Assembly: GCA_013112535.1 (NCBI GenBank)
Contig: JABFGI010000004.1
Location: 1 to 64,000 of the forward strand
From: Pseudomonadota bacterium
Lineage (GTDB): Bacteria; Pseudomonadota; Gammaproteobacteria; Eutrophobiales; Eutrophobiaceae
Length of the DNA stretch: 64,000 bases
Direction: 5' to 3'
Shown: piece by piece, positions 63,955 through 64,000 of the stretch
Layout of the letters: each line of letters starts with the position of its first letter
Position numbering within the stretch: the stretch's first letter is position 1
Notes under the pieces: generated by a model
Databases searched by the model: none
The model's input: the letters and a program-made list of their open reading frames with translations, nothing else
Told to the model about the DNA's origin: nothing
Position numbers and translations under genes: made by a program

Positions 63955-64000
63955 TTAATCACCATCATATTGTTATTTAACTCTTGCAACATGGACACAA
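63951..64000 (-). CDS. C-terminal end of the gene upstream of yggX, possibly mutY
   Basis: On the minus strand a frame enters from the window edge and ends at TGA 63953-63951, reading ...[15 protein letters not shown]. The stop overlaps the yggX start (ATGA), which suggests translational coupling. In many gammaproteobacteria the gene before yggX is mutY (adenine glycosylase). Only the last 15 codons are visible, so the identity is inferred from position. Confidence 0.4.
   Translation of the reverse strand, partial: VSMLQELNNNMMVIK

Overview
This 64 kb window is chromosomal DNA from an A+T-rich gammaproteobacterium. The evidence is a set of typical gammaproteobacterial genes and gene orders: pilMNOPQ-aroK-aroB-(dgt)-damX-gltB-gltD, a divergent ponA, priA, argS followed by a SPOR protein, thiS-thiG-trmB, yrfG, cysQ, yggX, yaaA, rraB and yfcH. 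One MtdB-type methylene-tetrahydromethanopterin dehydrogenase and a GFA-family protein suggest one-carbon (formaldehyde) metabolism, so a methylotroph or a sulfur/methane-cycle relative is plausible. Genus cannot be fixed from the sequence.

Layout. 1-310: the 5' end of an IS3-type element (the start of its orfA runs off the window) abutting the 3' remnant of a membrane-protein gene. 314-13836: accessory and stress functions: a YqeC-like protein, LysR/GST/PNPOx, the DUF2157-GDYXXLXY membrane pair, an rraB-ybcJ pair, a probable unannotated small RNA on the minus strand, a three-gene operon with an HExxH protein, a diguanylate cyclase, YceI with cytochrome b561, YaaA, a DUF1189 protein and a LysE exporter. 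13849-28950: envelope and signalling genes: a phospholipase D-like protein, CreD, YdjM-like, GFA, a class D beta-lactamase, VOC, YfcH, a large membrane Ser/Thr kinase with a LecA-like sensor domain, a macro-domain gene behind a near-ideal FNR promoter, an orphan FetB permease, a GAF/HD-GYP protein, MtdB and an Mth938-domain protein. 29104-30808: a strikingly A+T-rich two-gene module, a DUF488 fusion plus an unknown partner, which looks acquired. 30927-46790: a long minus-strand block, gltD, gltB, damX-like, dgt, aroB, aroK, then pilQ-P-O-N-M. 46980-60937: a mostly plus-strand block, ponA, priA, rhodanese, argS, SPOR protein, kinase with cyclic-nucleotide domain, response regulator, MBL hydrolase, thiS, thiG, trmB, with yrfG opposed and cysQ. 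61394-64000: two unrecognised proteins, a TlpA-like thioredoxin, tRNA-Phe(GAA), yggX, and the tail of the gene upstream of yggX (possibly mutY).

How the genes work together. The gltBD, aroKB and thiSG genes supply biosynthesis. pilMNOPQ builds the type IV pilus alignment and secretin complex. ponA, damX and the FtsN-like protein serve wall growth and division. Signalling is rich for the length: two Ser/Thr kinases, a GGDEF and an HD-GYP protein acting in opposite directions on c-di-GMP, a cyclic-nucleotide-binding domain, a response regulator and a probable FNR-controlled gene. The best candidates for something undescribed are the DUF488 two-gene module (29104-30808), the kinase with a periplasmic LecA-like domain (19948-22041), the kinase/receiver/MBL cluster (54770-57630) and the small RNA near 6837-6990. 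No CRISPR array, prophage or rRNA was seen.
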